Assembly (NCBI GenBank): GCA_910576775.1
Contig: CAJTJV010000002.1
Location: 62,001 to 126,000, forward strand
From: an uncultured Muribaculaceae bacterium
Lineage (GTDB): Bacteria; Bacteroidota; Bacteroidia; Bacteroidales; Muribaculaceae
Length of the DNA stretch: 64,000 nt
Reading direction: 5' to 3'
Each line of letters begins with the position of its first letter. The stretch's first letter is position 1. Below, piece after piece: positions 50,690 to 60,331 of this stretch. The position numbers and the translations under genes were made by a program. The notes below the pieces were generated by a model. The model was given only the letters and a program-made list of their open reading frames with translations, searched no databases and was not told the origin of the DNA.

Positions 50690-52139
50690 TTATCAGTGGC
50701 AGCTGTTCATTCCACTTGTCGGTACATTGTGGATTGCGTTTATAGCTCTTGCCTGTTGGCAGTTTTACGCGGACCGGCAGTCAAGAAAAGCGCAGATCAG
50801 TGAGCAGCTAAGCCTTATTAATTCCCGAGTCATAGCGGCGTATGAAGAGAATACGGATGTTATTCCGTTTCTTACGTTTGTATGCAAGTATTATAGGGAG
50901 AATCCTTTGTATGATCTCCTAAGAATAACCGTATACGAAGACGGACATCCTATTAAGATTTTTGGTGAGCCGATTGCTCTCTCTGATAGTGAAATGGCGA
51001 TGGAGGAAGGCCTTACCCGAAATCTTTATGGAATTGACATGACGGAAGAGAACTTGGACGAAGATAGAATTTTCTTTTATCGAGCTTCTCAGAGCAAGGA
51101 TGGCCGACTTGCCGTATATACCGTGCTTCCGTTCGACAACGATGTTATGACAGCGTTGGCGCCGTCGTTGAAATTCCTTTGGATATTTGGAATTATTGCT
51201 GTAGCAATGACGGTCCTGTCTTTTTTTTCAACACGCTATTTCGGGCGCAATATCCGTATTCTTAGAAATGTGGCAGAGAGTGCGGCGTCGGATAATAATT
51301 TTATTCCGAAGCAAGACTATCCCCATGATGAACTTGGTGATATAAGCCGGCAGATTATACATATGTATAATGAACGGCTGGAGGCTATGCAGAGAGAGAG
51401 GCAGGAGCATATAGTAGCAATGCATGCCATAGAAGAAAAAGCACGTTCGAAACGTGAGCTTACCAATAATATCAATCATGAGCTAAGAACTCCGATTGGG
51501 GTAATAAAAGGCTATATCGACACTATTCTCGAGAATCCGGATATGGATGAAAGCTCTCGCACTCATTTTTTGAAAAAGGCTCAGGAGCATGTAAATCGTC
51601 TTGTGAATCTGATTGCGGATGTTTCGGCAATTACGCGTCTTGAAGAGGGTGGAGAGCTTATCAGTACGGAGGAACTCGATTATCACGATATAGTATATAC
51701 AATTGCCAATGATATCAAAGAATCCGGAGTGCTTGGGAAAATGGAATTCAGGTTTGATGTGTCACTTGATTGTAAAGTCAAAGGTAATTATAATTTGCTG
51801 TCAGGCATGCTGATAAATTTGGCAAAAAATTCCGGATCCTATTCGAAAGGTACATATTGCGAACTTGTTCTTGTCAAGGAAGACGAGAAATTTTATTATT
51901 TCGAATTTCGTGATGATGGAGTCGGTGTCGGTGAAGAATTTCTGCCTCATGTTTTCGAACGTTTCTTCCGCATTGATGCCGGCCGTTCGCGCAAGGCCGG
52001 GGGTACAGGTCTCGGTCTGCCTATTGTCCAGAATACAGTCAAGGCACATGGCGGCACAATATCAGTATTCAACAGAGAAACAGGTGGTTTGTGTTTTGCA
52101 TTCACGCTGCCTAAATACAAAGCTCACAAGAGGTCATAG
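50667..52139 (+). CDS. sensor histidine kinase
   Basis: 490 residues, inner membrane. Two transmembrane helices (about 13-30 and 168-188) flank a periplasmic sensor of about 135 residues; a linker follows, then the H box NINHELRTPIG with His271, an N box (INLAKNSG) and G boxes (DDGVGV, GTGLGLPIV). It shares 23 bases with the regulator's 3' end, so the two are translationally linked. The ligand is unknown. Confidence 0.95.
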   Translation: MALRRRISYQWQLFIPLVGTLWIAFIALACWQFYADRQSRKAQISEQLSLINSRVIAAYEENTDVIPFLTFVCKYYRENPLYDLLRITVYEDGHPIKIFGEPIALSDSEMAMEEGLTRNLYGIDMTEENLDEDRIFFYRASQSKDGRLAVYTVLPFDNDVMTALAPSLKFLWIFGIIAVAMTVLSFFSTRYFGRNIRILRNVAESAASDNNFIPKQDYPHDELGDISRQIIHMYNERLEAMQRERQEHIVAMHAIEEKARSKRELTNNINHELRTPIGVIKGYIDTILENPDMDESSRTHFLKKAQEHVNRLVNLIADVSAITRLEEGGELISTEELDYHDIVYTIANDIKESGVLGKMEFRFDVSLDCKVKGNYNLLSGMLINLAKNSGSYSKGTYCELVLVKEDEKFYYFEFRDDGVGVGEEFLPHVFERFFRIDAGRSRKAGGTGLGLPIVQNTVKAHGGTISVFNRETGGLCFAFTLPKYKAHKRS

Positions 52140-52201
52140 TACAGATTCGTCATTAATGACGTAGTATACGGAAGCTCTGATTGCTTTCCTATTTTATAAT
52201 A

Positions 52202-54427
52202 ATGGAAGAGAAGATTTTTACTCCCGAGGAACAGAAGCGGGTATTTGCAAATTATAAGAAACTGACGCGTCTATTAGGAGACCGTTTGCTGCCGGATGAT
52301 ATCGACGGTATAAAGGCTGCTGTTAATGATGCTTTTGCCTCAGAGGTAATTGTGCGCGATAAGTTTGGTTTCAATCCGTTTTTGTCGGCTCTCGAGACTG
52401 CCGTCTGCCTTTGTGAATTGTTGAGTGCCGACCGGAATATGGCTGTGGCAGTATTGCTGACGTCGCTCACGACTAACGGTTGTTCAGAGGATGTTTTGCG
52501 GAATAGATGGGGCGATGATGTCTGTAAGCTTGTAATCGGTCTTGGTAAAGTTACGATACTTTATAATAAAAGCGCATCGGTTGAAACAGAGAATTTCAGA
52601 AATCTGTTGCTTACGTTTGCTCAGGATATAAGGGTAATTATGATTATGATTGTAGACCGTCTGCGTATGCTCAGGGCCATCAATCATCATTCAGCCGACA
52701 ATCTTGTAAGAGAGACTGCGTTTGAGGCTAACTATCTATATGCTCCTCTTGCTCATAGACTTGGTCTGTATGCAATAAAATCTGAAATCGAGGATATGTC
52801 GCTCAAATATACCAATAGAGAGATATATTCCAGAATCGCGCATGATCTTAATCAGACGAAGGCAAAACGAGACGCATATATCGCCGATTTTATCGCGCCA
52901 CTAAAGAAAAAACTTCAGGCCGAAGGTCTGAAATTTGAAATCAAAGGGCGGACAAAGTCAATCTATTCGATTTGGAACAAGATGAAAAAGCAACACAATA
53001 CAATCGCTGACATCTATGATTTATTTGCCATTCGAATAGTAATTGATTGTGAACTTGAGAGAGAAAAGCCAGAATGCTGGCTTGCATATTCGGTGGTTAC
53101 CGATATGTATAGACCCAACCCCGGACGTCTCAAGGACTGGCTTAGTATACCAAAAAGCAATGGCTATGAATCGTTGCATATTACAGTGTATGGACCGGAA
53201 GAAAAATGGGTAGAAGTTCAAATTCGTACCCGACGGATGGATACGATTGCAGAAAAAGGTCTTGCCGCTCATTGGAAATACAAAGGAATCAAAAGTGAAG
53301 GTAATCTTGATGCGTGGATGAATAATGTCCGAGATATTCTTGAAGCCGGTCAGAATGGTCCAATGGAGTTGATGCGCAATTTCAAGATGGATGTTTATTC
53401 CAAGGAGGTATTCGTATTCACGCCGCGCGGCGACCTGTACAAGTTGCCGCAGGGAGCGACTCTCCTTGATTTTGCATTCAATATACATACGCGTATAGGT
53501 ATACAGTGTGTAGGTGGCCGAGTGAATGGACGGAGTCGTAAGTTGAACTATAAATTGCAGAGCGGTGATACTGTTGAAATATTTACATCGCCGCAGCAGG
53601 AGCCGAGTACGGACTGGCTTTCGATTGTTGTTACCTCGAAAGCACGCAATAAGATTCGTTCAGTTCTTAAAGAAGCACGCAACAAATCTGCTGAATTCGG
53701 CAAAGAGCTGTTGCAACGACGTTTTAAAAACCGTAAACTTGACTATGACGAGGCAAATGTCAGCAGATTAGTGAGTCATCTTGGTTACAAGGACGCCATA
53801 GGATTTTTCAGCGCACTTGGAAATGAAGAGATTGATATAAATAATGTTGTCGATACCTACGCCGATATATCCGGACGTCAGCAGCGTGTCGATGAGCCCG
53901 GCGAACGTGTTTCAGCAAGCGAGTACATGCTTCAGCCGACGACAGATGATGCTGTAACCAGTGATGCCGGAGGTGATGTAATCGTTATCGGGGATGATAT
54001 AAAAGGAATCAATTATAAGCTGTCGAAATGCTGTAATCCTATTTTTGGAGATGATGTATTTGGTTTTATATCATCGGAAGGTGTCATCAAGATTCATCGT
54101 TGTGACTGTCCGAATGCAGAGCATATCAGGACACGTTACAGTAGTCGTTTGATACGCACCCGTTGGAGCGGAACAAATGGAGGCGGCTCAAGGTTCATGG
54201 CTACTCTTCGTGTAATCGGTAATGACGATATTGGCATAGTGACAAATATAACATCTATAATAAATAAAGAAAAATCCGTATATTTGCGAAGCATATCAAT
54301 AGATTCGAATGATGGTCTTTTCCACGGATTCATCTCGGTTGGTATAACAGACAAGACAGCTTTGAATCAATTGATAAAGAAAATAGGAACTGTGAAAGGA
54401 GTGAAAAATGTACAACGCGATAAATAG
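52202..54427 (+). CDS. RelA/SpoT family (p)ppGpp synthetase with degenerate hydrolase domain
   Basis: 741 residues from the ATG at 52202. The N-terminal HD region is recognisable in shape, but the HDxxED signature is gone (LLTSLTTNG in its place), and the DRLHNMRT motif reads DRLRMLRA, so hydrolysis is unlikely. The synthetase domain is intact: GRTKSIYSI, SNGYESLHI and EVQIRTRRMDTIAEKGLAAHW. TGS (about 400-460) and a C-terminal ACT domain (about 665-741) follow. It thus looks like a RelA-type synthetase, and a second RSH with hydrolase would be needed elsewhere. A lipoprotein gene overlaps its last 20 bases. Confidence 0.9.
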   Translation: MEEKIFTPEEQKRVFANYKKLTRLLGDRLLPDDIDGIKAAVNDAFASEVIVRDKFGFNPFLSALETAVCLCELLSADRNMAVAVLLTSLTTNGCSEDVLRNRWGDDVCKLVIGLGKVTILYNKSASVETENFRNLLLTFAQDIRVIMIMIVDRLRMLRAINHHSADNLVRETAFEANYLYAPLAHRLGLYAIKSEIEDMSLKYTNREIYSRIAHDLNQTKAKRDAYIADFIAPLKKKLQAEGLKFEIKGRTKSIYSIWNKMKKQHNTIADIYDLFAIRIVIDCELEREKPECWLAYSVVTDMYRPNPGRLKDWLSIPKSNGYESLHITVYGPEEKWVEVQIRTRRMDTIAEKGLAAHWKYKGIKSEGNLDAWMNNVRDILEAGQNGPMELMRNFKMDVYSKEVFVFTPRGDLYKLPQGATLLDFAFNIHTRIGIQCVGGRVNGRSRKLNYKLQSGDTVEIFTSPQQEPSTDWLSIVVTSKARNKIRSVLKEARNKSAEFGKELLQRRFKNRKLDYDEANVSRLVSHLGYKDAIGFFSALGNEEIDINNVVDTYADISGRQQRVDEPGERVSASEYMLQPTTDDAVTSDAGGDVIVIGDDIKGINYKLSKCCNPIFGDDVFGFISSEGVIKIHRCDCPNAEHIRTRYSSRLIRTRWSGTNGGGSRFMATLRVIGNDDIGIVTNITSIINKEKSVYLRSISIDSNDGLFHGFISVGITDKTALNQLIKKIGTVKGVKNVQRDK

Positions 54428-55238
54428 AATCATAATACCTACAGTCATAGTCTTTGCATTGGTGTCGTGCGGTAATTCTGATAAGGATAGTGCCGCAGAG
54501 CTTTACAGTAAATGCGAGAATGCTATAGGTGAGCATCGTTTAACTGAGGCGCTTCAGCTTTTGGATACTCTTGATGTACGTTATTCCAAACAGGTTGAGA
54601 TTCGCCGAGATGCTATGCGTCTCCGCGCTCGGATTATGGAAGGCATGGCGATGGATAGCATAGGCGTCGCGGATGCTGCTCTTGCCGAGGCAACGTTGCA
54701 AGTTCAGGAATGGACCCCAAAGTTTCGTCATGTTGAGAGTTCTGTAGGGCTTGAGGGTTATTTTCTGCCGAAAGGAGTAAATGAGAAAATGATGACTCAG
54801 AGCGGTATTCAGGGGCGCGTTTCTGACAAAGGTTTCTTTTATGTTGTGGCAAATGTGCAGGGGCGATCGATTGGGCTTCGATCTTTTGAACTTGTTTCCG
54901 GAGCTGACCGAGTATCGTCCGCTGAGATTTCTGCGGCACGAATAATAAAAGTTGAAGGTTCTGAATCCGCGAGTTTCAATCCTGAGGAGCTTGAAGCTAT
55001 CGGGCCATGGCTTGATAGCAACAAAGTCCCGTCGCAGTTGGTTCTTGTAGGAAGCAAGGGCAGTGTCAAGCTTAGACTAACCACAGCGCAGGGTGTGGAG
55101 CTCAAAGATTGTTATAATTACAGCCGGGCTCTGCAGGCGCAACGCCGTGCCTCTATACGTCGCGAGAAATTCGAACGGATGCTTGCGACTGCGCGCGACC
55201 AGCTTGCAAACCTTCCGGTAAAAGAATCAGAGCAATAG
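54408..55238 (+). CDS. lipoprotein of unknown function
   Basis: 276 residues with lipobox LVSC (Cys21). N-terminal half helical, with a TPR-like segment (AELYSKCENAIGEHRLTEAL); the centre is a small beta domain (GRVSDKGFFYVVANVQGRS); the last 40 residues are a charged helix. No family recognised. It starts inside the RSH gene (20-base overlap), so translation is coupled, and the FdtA-like gene follows after 10 bases. Confidence 0.8.
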   Translation: MYNAINRIIIPTVIVFALVSCGNSDKDSAAELYSKCENAIGEHRLTEALQLLDTLDVRYSKQVEIRRDAMRLRARIMEGMAMDSIGVADAALAEATLQVQEWTPKFRHVESSVGLEGYFLPKGVNEKMMTQSGIQGRVSDKGFFYVVANVQGRSIGLRSFELVSGADRVSSAEISAARIIKVEGSESASFNPEELEAIGPWLDSNKVPSQLVLVGSKGSVKLRLTTAQGVELKDCYNYSRALQAQRRASIRREKFERMLATARDQLANLPVKESEQ

Positions 55239-55248
55239 ATTCGAGAAT

Positions 55249-55671
55249 ATGCAGAAGACTGTCATGCCGCATGTAATAGATTTACCGCGTATTTATGATC
55301 CGCGGGGTAATCTTTCGTTTCTACAGAACAATGACGGTATCATTCCTTTTGCTATTGAAAGAGTGTATTGGATATATGATGTGCCGGCCGGTGAAGAGCG
55401 AGGTGCGCATTCCCATCATGAGGGGAAGGAATTGCTGATTGCACTTGCCGGTAGTTTCAATGTCAATCTGTTTGACGGCAAAGAGTGGCACCATTTTATT
55501 CTCAACCGACCTTTTCAGGGACTGTATGTCCCTCCGGGATATTGGCGTACGCTTGATAACTTTTCATCAGGTTCCGTATGCATGGTTTTGACGTCGACCC
55601 CATATGATGAAACCGACTATGTGCGGGAATTTGAAGAATTTATGAAACTTGCAGAGAATGGGAAAGCTTAG
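55249..55671 (+). CDS. fdtA: FdtA-like dTDP-sugar 3,4-ketoisomerase (cupin)
   Basis: 140 residues, single cupin domain. Motifs DPRGNLSF, ERGAHSHHEGKELLIAL and YVPPGYWRTLDNFS match the FdtA/QdtA/WxcM family, which moves the keto group of dTDP-4-keto-6-deoxyglucose from C4 to C3. The next gene encodes the matching aminotransferase and overlaps by 14 bases. The product is presumably a 3-amino-3,6-dideoxyhexose for a surface glycan; the exact sugar is not determined by sequence. rml genes and an acetyltransferase are not in the window. Confidence 0.87.
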   Translation: MQKTVMPHVIDLPRIYDPRGNLSFLQNNDGIIPFAIERVYWIYDVPAGEERGAHSHHEGKELLIALAGSFNVNLFDGKEWHHFILNRPFQGLYVPPGYWRTLDNFSSGSVCMVLTSTPYDETDYVREFEEFMKLAENGKA

Positions 55672-56785
55672 ATATCCTTTTCTTAATCTTGGAACTGTCA
55701 ATTACAAATTTGCGCCCTTGTTAAAAGATGCGGCGGCGAGAGTAATAGATTCCGGTCGTTATGTTGGCGGTTCCGAAAACGAGTCTTTCGAGCAGGAACT
55801 TGCTGTATTTACCGGTACGGAATATGCGGTAGGCGTAAGCAACGGGCTTGATGCATTGAGGCTGATTTTCAAAGCTTATATTGAAATAGGGCGTCTTGCG
55901 CCGGGTGATGAGATTATAGTCCCTTCGAATACATATATCGCGAGTGTGCTTGCTGTAACTGACTGTGGGCTGATACCGATATTTGTAGAACCTGATTCAC
56001 GTACACTTAATATGGATACTGCAAAACTTGCAGATGCAATAAGTGCAAAAACAAAGGCTATACTTACCGTGCATCTTTACGGTCGCCCGTGTTATGATGA
56101 ACAACTTGCTGCTGTTGCAACTCGTAATGGGCTATTGATAGTGGAAGATAATGCTCAGGCAATAGGGGCTGATGCGCGCTATAAATCAAAAAAAGGAACA
56201 ACACGGACCGGTTCGCTTGGCAATGCTGCTGCCTATAGTTTTTATCCTACAAAGAATCTTGGAGCACTCGGTGATGCAGGGGCTGTCACCACAGACGATG
56301 TTGAACTTGCCATGACTGTGCGTGCTCTTGCAAACTATGGATGTGATAGACGCTATCATAATATATATGAAGGTTATAATTGCAGGCTTGATCCCATTCA
56401 GGCTGCATTTCTGCGTGTAAAGCTACCATATCTTAAAGAAGAGACGAGTCATAGACGTACGTTGGCAGAAATATATAACAGCAGTATTGCTAATCCGTAT
56501 GTTATAAAGCCAAAGCTGGAAGCCGGATGTGTATGGCACCAATATGTTCTATTGTGCGAAACACGTGACGGTCTTGCTACTTATCTAAAGAATAACGGTG
56601 TAGGTACTGACGTAAATTATCCGGTTCCACCACATTTGCAACCTTGCTATAAACGTTTTTCCAACTTGTCTTTGCCGATTGCTGAATCGCTGGCTACACG
56701 TGTGCTTAGTATTCCGGTTTCATCATGTACAAGTCCGGATGATGCGCGGGCAATCGCTGAAATAGTCAATGCATATTGTGAATGA
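55658..56785 (+). CDS. DegT/DnrJ/EryC1/StrS sugar aminotransferase, FdtB-like
   Basis: PLP enzyme that aminates a keto-sugar nucleotide. 375 residues from MGKLRYPFLNL. Lys199 in YPTKNLGALGDAG is the PLP lysine, EDNAQAIGA holds the PLP-stacking residues, and GYNCRLDPIQAAFL is conserved. Coupled to the ketoisomerase, so C3 amination of a 6-deoxysugar is likely. mtaB overlaps its stop by 4 bases. Confidence 0.9.
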   Translation: MGKLRYPFLNLGTVNYKFAPLLKDAAARVIDSGRYVGGSENESFEQELAVFTGTEYAVGVSNGLDALRLIFKAYIEIGRLAPGDEIIVPSNTYIASVLAVTDCGLIPIFVEPDSRTLNMDTAKLADAISAKTKAILTVHLYGRPCYDEQLAAVATRNGLLIVEDNAQAIGADARYKSKKGTTRTGSLGNAAAYSFYPTKNLGALGDAGAVTTDDVELAMTVRALANYGCDRRYHNIYEGYNCRLDPIQAAFLRVKLPYLKEETSHRRTLAEIYNSSIANPYVIKPKLEAGCVWHQYVLLCETRDGLATYLKNNGVGTDVNYPVPPHLQPCYKRFSNLSLPIAESLATRVLSIPVSSCTSPDDARAIAEIVNAYCE

Positions 56786-58104
56786 GCGAGAATAATATAA
56801 ATAGGGAATATACAGCACTTTATCATACTTTTGGCTGTAAGCTCAACTTTGCCGAGACATCGGCGGTCGCCGATGCTTTTGCCGCTCAAGGCGTTGTTGC
56901 GGCTGAATGTGGGCAAGATCCGGATATTATTGTAGTTAATACCTGTAGCGTTACCGGTGAGTCGGACCGCAAATGTCGCAGTGCGATTCGTTCGTATCAT
57001 AGACGTTATCCTGATGCCGCGATTCTTGTAACCGGTTGTTATGCCCAGCTAAAGCCTGAAGAAGTAAAAAAACTTCCCGGAGTTGTTATCGTTGCAGGAA
57101 TCAACGATAAGCTTGCTCTTGTGGAAAAAGCTATGGCTTATTTTGAGAAACGGTATATACAGGAGGAAATATGCGACGCCAGGGAGGTTCAGGATTTTAT
57201 GCCCTCATGTTCGAGAGGCGACCGTACGCGTTACTTTCTCAAGGTTCAGGATGGTTGCAACTATTGGTGTACATATTGCACTATACCCAAGGCACGCGGA
57301 CATTCCCGCTCCGGCTCCATATATGATATAGTGGAACAGGCAAAAGGTGTTGCAGGTAAAGGTGGTAAAGAAATTGTGATAACGGGTGTCAATATCGGCG
57401 ATTTCGGTTATGGCCGAGAGGATAATTTTCTTGATTTGTGTCGCGCACTTGATGATGTTGACGGGATTGAGCGATATAGGATATCTTCGATAGAACCCAA
57501 TCTGCTTACTGACGACATTATAGATTTTGTGGCATCGTCGAAACGATTTATGCCGCATTTCCACATTCCGTTGCAGAGTGGTAGCGACGAGGTTCTCAAG
57601 CTGATGCGTCGCCGTTATGATACAATGCTTTTCGCTCACAAAGTAAATAAAATCAGGGAGCTTATTCCTGATGCATTTATCGGAGTAGACTTGATTGTCG
57701 GTGCCAGAGGTGAGACTCCTGATCTTTTTGAGCAATCCAAGACATTTGTGAAAGGTCTTGATATAAGTCACTTGCATGTGTTTCCATATTCCGAACGCCC
57801 CGGTACAAAGGCTCTTGAAATTGAATATATAGTAGATGCATCCGAGAAAAGCCGAAGGACTGCTGAGATGATGGCGATAAGTGCCGGGAAGCATGCCGCT
57901 TTTGCACATCGTTTTCTGGGTACAGTACGCCCGGTGCTCCTTGAACATTCTCATAAGGAAGGTATTCTTGCAGGATTTACCGACAATTATCTGAGGATTG
58001 AGATGTCTGCCGGAGATAAATCAGACAATAAAATATGCCACCTGTGCCTCGAAAAACTGATGGAAGATGGCGAGACTATAATAGCTATACCGGTAGATGA
58101 TTGA
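56782..58104 (+). CDS. mtaB: tRNA (N6-threonylcarbamoyladenosine-37-C2) methylthiotransferase
   Basis: 440 residues. Radical SAM enzyme converting t6A37 to ms2t6A37 in tRNA. N-terminal iron-sulfur domain cysteines in FGCKLN (Cys19), NTCSVT and GCYAQ; radical SAM cluster Cys159, Cys163, Cys166 in GCNYWCTYC; a short TRAM-like end. Overlaps the aminotransferase (4 bases) and the acyltransferase (8 bases), so it is embedded in an envelope operon, most likely by history rather than function. Confidence 0.93.
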   Translation: MSENNINREYTALYHTFGCKLNFAETSAVADAFAAQGVVAAECGQDPDIIVVNTCSVTGESDRKCRSAIRSYHRRYPDAAILVTGCYAQLKPEEVKKLPGVVIVAGINDKLALVEKAMAYFEKRYIQEEICDAREVQDFMPSCSRGDRTRYFLKVQDGCNYWCTYCTIPKARGHSRSGSIYDIVEQAKGVAGKGGKEIVITGVNIGDFGYGREDNFLDLCRALDDVDGIERYRISSIEPNLLTDDIIDFVASSKRFMPHFHIPLQSGSDEVLKLMRRRYDTMLFAHKVNKIRELIPDAFIGVDLIVGARGETPDLFEQSKTFVKGLDISHLHVFPYSERPGTKALEIEYIVDASEKSRRTAEMMAISAGKHAAFAHRFLGTVRPVLLEHSHKEGILAGFTDNYLRIEMSAGDKSDNKICHLCLEKLMEDGETIIAIPVDD

Positions 58105-58990
58105 GAATATTACATACAGACTTTTGCGTTTTTTTTTAACTCTATTGGCGAGGCTACCGCTAAGTGCGTTATATGTCCTGTCAGATATTATATTCTTTAC
58201 ATTATATAGGATTGTCAGGTATCGCCGTTGTGTTGTCTCAGATAATCTTGTGGCGTGTTTCCCAGAGAAGAGTTCGGCGGAACGGTCTGAAATTGAACGG
58301 ATGTTTTACCGTAATATGGCTGATTATATGGTTGAAACGATAAAATTGCTTCATATAAGTGATGCCGAAATAAAGAAACGTATGCATTTCGAAAATGCAT
58401 GGCTTATTGATGATCTTATTGCTGCCGGAAAAAGTATTGTGGTATATTTCTCGCATTGTGGCAATTGGGAATGGGCTCCGTCTGTAACTCTTCATGCATC
58501 GCACGACAGAGTAGAGTATTGTCAGGTCTATCGTCCACTGGTAAATAAGGTATTTGATAAACTTATGCTTGAAATAAGGAGTCGCTTCGGGTCATTGTCT
58601 TTTTCGAAATCTACTGTATTACGCGACCTTCTGATGCTTCGTCGCGACGGTAAACTGTCAGTGACCGGTTTCATGAGCGACCAAAAACCGAGTCATGGCG
58701 ACCCTACAGTAAAGACAATGTTTCTTAACCGTCCGACAGCGTTTATCAGCGGTACGGAGAATTTGGCGCGTCGCCTCAGTATGACTTGTATTTATTGGGA
58801 TATGGAAAAGATATCGCGCGGGCATTATAGTATATTATGTCGTCCTATGTCAGATGTGGCAGCAGACAGCCCTTTTGGGACGTTAACACTTGAATATGTG
58901 CGAATGCTTGAATCAACGATACGTAGAAATCCTTCGATATGGCTTTGGACGCATAAAAGATGGAAATATCCGGTAACTCTTGATAACTGA
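58097..58990 (+). CDS. lipid A/lysophospholipid acyltransferase family protein (LpxL-like)
   Basis: 297 residues, with an N-terminal membrane anchor (about 5-30). The acyltransferase motif H(x4)E is at His120-Glu125 (SHCGNWEW), followed by the MSDQKPSHGD segment that fits LpxL/HtrB homologues. In Bacteroidetes, such proteins add secondary acyl chains to lipid A or to amino-lipids; the acceptor here is unproven. It overlaps mtaB by 8 bases and the glycosyltransferase by 1. Confidence 0.88.
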   Translation: MIENITYRLLRFFLTLLARLPLSALYVLSDIIFFTLYRIVRYRRCVVSDNLVACFPEKSSAERSEIERMFYRNMADYMVETIKLLHISDAEIKKRMHFENAWLIDDLIAAGKSIVVYFSHCGNWEWAPSVTLHASHDRVEYCQVYRPLVNKVFDKLMLEIRSRFGSLSFSKSTVLRDLLMLRRDGKLSVTGFMSDQKPSHGDPTVKTMFLNRPTAFISGTENLARRLSMTCIYWDMEKISRGHYSILCRPMSDVAADSPFGTLTLEYVRMLESTIRRNPSIWLWTHKRWKYPVTLDN

Positions 58991-60000
58991 TGAATGATTC
59001 AAAATTGATAGCCGTTATTATCCTGAACTGGAATGGCGAGCGATTACTGAAAGAATATTTGCCGTCGGTAGTGGAATATTCCGACAACAAGATATCCGAT
59101 ATAATTGTAGTGGATAACGGGAGTACCGACGGTTCAATCGCGATGCTCGAAAAAAATTTCCCGACTGTTGGTGTCATGCGATTTGACCGTAATTATGGTT
59201 TTGCGGCCGGATATAATAAGGCTCTTGCAGAGGTAGACAATAAATATGTTGTTTTACTGAATTCAGATGTTGCAGTGACTCCGGGATGGGATGTTGAGCT
59301 GTTGGCATATATGGAGCAACATCCTCAGACCGCGGCTTGTCAGCCTAAAATCCTGTCGTATAATCGTCCGGAATATTTTGAGTATGCCGGGGCTTGTGGG
59401 GGATTTCTTGACAAGAATGGTTATCCATATTGCCGCGGGCGAATTTTTGGGACGTGTGAGGAGGATTCAGGCCAATATGATGTTTCGGTCGATCTGGCAT
59501 GGGCAAGTGGAGCCGCCCTTATGGTACGTCGTGAGGTATATCTTAGTTGCGGAGGACTCGATCCTGATTTTTTTGCCCATATGGAAGAAATAGATCTTTG
59601 TTGGCGAATGCGACTTGAGGGTTATTCTGTGTCTGTAGTGCCATCTTCCGCGGTCTATCATTTAGGTGGCGGCTCTCTCCCGGCAGAGAATCCGTATAAA
59701 ACCTATCTCAATTTTAGGAACAATTTGTTGATGTTGCACAAGAATCTTCCGGAACCGGACCGCCGAAAGATTCTATTTCGCAGACGCTTATTGGATACTA
59801 TAGCGTGGATGAAATATATGGCGACTTTCAGTTGGAAGAACGCTGCTGCCATTTTTCGAGCTCATCGTGATTTTGCCGTCATGCGCAAACAATATGTGAG
59901 AAACGCCGCAAAGAATTTGTTGGAAACTGATATAGATTCGCGCCGAAATATTATAGTGGATTACTATCTGCGTGGGAAAAAAATATACAGCAGACTGTGA
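58990..60000 (+). CDS. glycosyltransferase family 2
   Basis: 336 residues. GT-A fold with VIILNWNGERLL, IIVVDNGSTDGS, a variant DxD (LLNSDVAV), and WASGAALMVRREV. Rhamnosyltransferase-like members build O-antigen and other surface glycans. Overlaps the acyltransferase by one base and closes this operon. Together with the ketoisomerase and aminotransferase it points to surface sugar work. Confidence 0.9.
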   Translation: MNDSKLIAVIILNWNGERLLKEYLPSVVEYSDNKISDIIVVDNGSTDGSIAMLEKNFPTVGVMRFDRNYGFAAGYNKALAEVDNKYVVLLNSDVAVTPGWDVELLAYMEQHPQTAACQPKILSYNRPEYFEYAGACGGFLDKNGYPYCRGRIFGTCEEDSGQYDVSVDLAWASGAALMVRREVYLSCGGLDPDFFAHMEEIDLCWRMRLEGYSVSVVPSSAVYHLGGGSLPAENPYKTYLNFRNNLLMLHKNLPEPDRRKILFRRRLLDTIAWMKYMATFSWKNAAAIFRAHRDFAVMRKQYVRNAAKNLLETDIDSRRNIIVDYYLRGKKIYSRL

Positions 60001-60331
60001 TGCTATGCGTCTTTTTGAAAGATTAACACATTCTGCTTCAAATTAACTGAATTTGTTGTCAATAACTTCAAAAAGGGATTTCTCGGCTTTGAGGAAGCAA
60101 AAAAACAGACAGAAATATTTTGTCGGTTGAAAAGTATAAGTTAATTTTGCGATATGCTTTATTGAATGAATAAGAGAATTCCGCTGATAAAGCCACTGAA
60201 ACACAATATTTACCCTTAAACCCGATACCGATACGTATAAAGAAATCAAAATATCCCCACAAGATTAAAACAAATTACAAAACAATTATTAACCAATACA
60301 TTTACAAATTTCAGTACACATTTAACAAATT
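60001..60331. other. 331-base intergenic region before exbB
   Basis: Contains the exbB promoter (60119-60149) and about 175 bases of AT-rich leader. No hairpin terminator is evident after the glycosyltransferase. Short frames on the minus strand (60043-60249) have no coding signature and are not called. No riboswitch was recognised. Confidence 0.6.
60119..60149 (+). promoter_or_regulatory. exbB-exbD-exbD-tonB operon promoter
   Basis: TTTG (60119-60122), a 19-base spacer and TAATTTTG (60142-60149): full consensus. The start codon is about 180 bases downstream, a long leader compared with the other promoters here. Confidence 0.75.

Noticed and set aside
57205..57954. 249-codon minus-strand ORF opposite mtaB
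   Set aside because: Antisense to a conserved radical SAM enzyme; no coding evidence.
60043..60249. 68-codon minus-strand ORF in the exbB leader region
   Set aside because: Overlaps the strong exbB promoter; low-complexity Phe/Ser/Leu-rich frame with no family likeness.
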